From contig JADGJA010000436.1 in the NCBI GenBank assembly GCA_027596035.1, positions 1 through 18,750 on the forward strand: DNA of 18,750 bases, written 5' to 3'. Shown piece after piece: positions 17,311-18,750 of this stretch. A program made the position numbers and the translations under genes. Each line of letters starts with the position of its first letter. Position 1 is the stretch's first letter. The notes under the pieces are model-generated. The model did no database searches and was not told where the DNA came from. It worked only from the letters and a program-made list of their open reading frames with translations. Source of the DNA: Thoreauomyces humboldtii. Taxonomy: Eukaryota > Chytridiomycota > Chytridiomycetes > Spizellomycetales > Powellomycetaceae.

Positions 17311-18750
17311 TAAGGCACAATCACCGCTGGATCAATCATCTCCATCCCATATTTCTGTTTTAATGGCATTCCCACAGCGCGGGAGCGAACGTTTTGGTAG
17401 CTTCTCCCTCACTTGTGACTTTGTGAAATATCTTACTTTTCGTGCATTCACTTGTAACAACCCACACCTCGCATACTTTCTGATTCCGCTTCCTCATCTG
17501 TTCCGTTCCTCCGCCCTCCATCACCCGCTCGAGATACTGTAATACACCCGCTCAGCCACGGCTAAGAACCCTTTGCGCGGGCTTTTGCGTCTGTTTGTTC
17601 GCCGGCTGTTGAGTCTCTCGTCCAAAGGCAACCCAAGAAGATCTCGACATTTCCCACAGGCTATCCCGTAACTCTACTGAAGCAAGAACATGCCATGAGG
17701 CGTGATCCTGGTATGAACACCATCAGTCAACTGGAATACCCGATCTCTCCCAGAACAGTACGTGAAAGGTGCCGTCCAAAAACACCCACCTCGACATCTC
17801 GGTTTTCTGACCTGACTGTTTCGCGATGCTTTCCACGGGCTCTCCTTTCACGCTTTCCCAGGCAGATCTCGGGTCCGACAAAACTCCCTACTCTTCGACG
17901 TGATGACCCAGCACGAGTGATTCGAAGGATTCTCTGTTGACGGAGTGGTAGCAGTGCTCAACCGGGATTTGGACAGGGCTCATGCCGTGGGCATATAGAA
18001 ACATCGAGGCGGGATCCTTTGAGTGGATCTCAAAACTCCTCACGAGAAAGGTATTGACTCAGATTCCACGCTTCTGGTCCACATCTGTTCGTGATCCATA
18101 GAGCGCGACTTCCGTCAGGAGTCCGGTTTCGCCTTTTCGATTTGAGTTCTATCTTCGCGGTCGCAATCTCGTCCTTCGGTAGTAAGCATAGTCCAGGCCG
18201 GCAAGGACCGCTTCGGGTCTCACCTTGGCCAACGTTTAAAGGACTGGTAAGGAGATGCGTTGATGGGTGTGGGCGGCCTGAAGCCTTAACATCGCTCACT
18301 AACAATCTCGTCGCGGTAGTTTACGTCCCTATCGCAAGAGCCGTTGATACATGCTCTACCTCGACCTCTGAGTTCGCAAATAAAAGACGAAATCGAGCAA
18401 GTCGTCAGGAGTACGTTGCTATACTGCCTGCAAGGGTCGCATATCTTTAGCGGCAGAGTTGCAGGCGAGAAGGTGCTGATCCCCTCAACACGTTCACTTT
18501 CGTTGCCTTCTCGACTTCTGAGACTTTCTTCGTCGGCAGTTCAATCATGGGACTCGTGATGGACCCAGAACAAGCGAACGCTTTGGGAAGAGAGCAGAAA
18601 CCATCCGATAGCAGGGTTTTCCTGTACCCTCGCAACTGACCTCAGTCGCACTTTAGGAACGTAAGCCAGCACATTGAAGAAGCTCTACGAGGACTACTGA
18701 TGCTGACGTGAGCAACTTTTTCCTCTGATACCTTTGAACAGGGTCGCGAT
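17311..18750. other. No gene recognised
   Basis: About 1.4 kb to the window end. Short open frames occur on both strands, but none carries a signal peptide, known motif or consistent codon use. The first 100-150 bp are probably the 3' untranslated region of the 187-residue gene. No tRNA, terminal repeat or inverted repeat of note was found by eye. Confidence 0.45.

Noticed and set aside
1..18750. CRISPR array, bacterial operons or phage genes
   Set aside because: No regular spacer-repeat array or Shine-Dalgarno-led operon is seen, and introns, TATA boxes and Kozak starts indicate a eukaryote.
17311..18750. tRNA or small-RNA gene near the right end
   Set aside because: No paired box A/box B or cloverleaf was found on either strand by eye.

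Overview
The window looks like nuclear DNA of a filamentous or zoosporic fungus. Genes carry short spliceosomal introns (57-83 nt) with GT..AG ends and, in several, a CTAAC-type branch site. TATA boxes and Kozak-like starts are present, and the proteins are fungal in style (GPI-anchored Ser/Thr-rich wall proteins, a GPI-type carboxylesterase, a FAR1/MULE transposase, a membrane SH3 protein). The phylum cannot be fixed from the sequence; an early-diverging fungus or a basidiomycete would both fit.

Layout. 1-2833: a Mutator-like (MULE) DNA transposon on the minus strand whose transposase is degenerate (in-frame TAG, no in-frame ATG). Its upstream terminal region carries four copies of an 8-nt motif; the other end lies outside the window. 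3322-6246 (minus): two neighbouring genes for secreted, Ser/Thr-rich proteins ending in GPI-type tails, both with reading-frame changes that need tentative introns or indicate decay. 6393-6914: a 522-bp MITE-like element with terminal inverted repeats and a 7-bp direct repeat at both ends. 7033-10828 (minus): two complete serine hydrolases in tandem, a type-B carboxylesterase with a GPI-like tail and a beta-lactamase/penicillin-binding-protein-like hydrolase. Their introns can be placed to the base.

11454-13750 (plus): two copies of an ML-domain (MD-2/NPC2-like lipid-binding) secreted protein. The first is a frameshifted pseudogene. The second is intact and has an extra Cys-rich segment between signal peptide and ML domain. 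Between them lies the front half of a dual-specificity-phosphatase-like gene with its own TATA box, which stops just after the catalytic Cys, 23 nt before the second ML start codon. A weak match to the missing back half of that phosphatase lies downstream of the ML gene, so the ML gene may have split it. 14667-15689 (plus): a membrane-anchored SH3 protein. 16747-17310 (plus): an unrecognised 187-residue protein. 17311-18750: no gene recognised.

The genes do not form an obvious pathway. The region reads as a fast-evolving stretch rich in secreted and surface proteins (two wall-type proteins, a GPI-type esterase, ML proteins), with transposons and three or more decaying genes. No new multi-gene system is evident. 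The most unusual points are the phosphatase cut at its active site beside an ML gene, the Cys-rich insertion in that ML protein, the CCCGTCGG array in the MULE end, and the MITE with visible target-site duplication.
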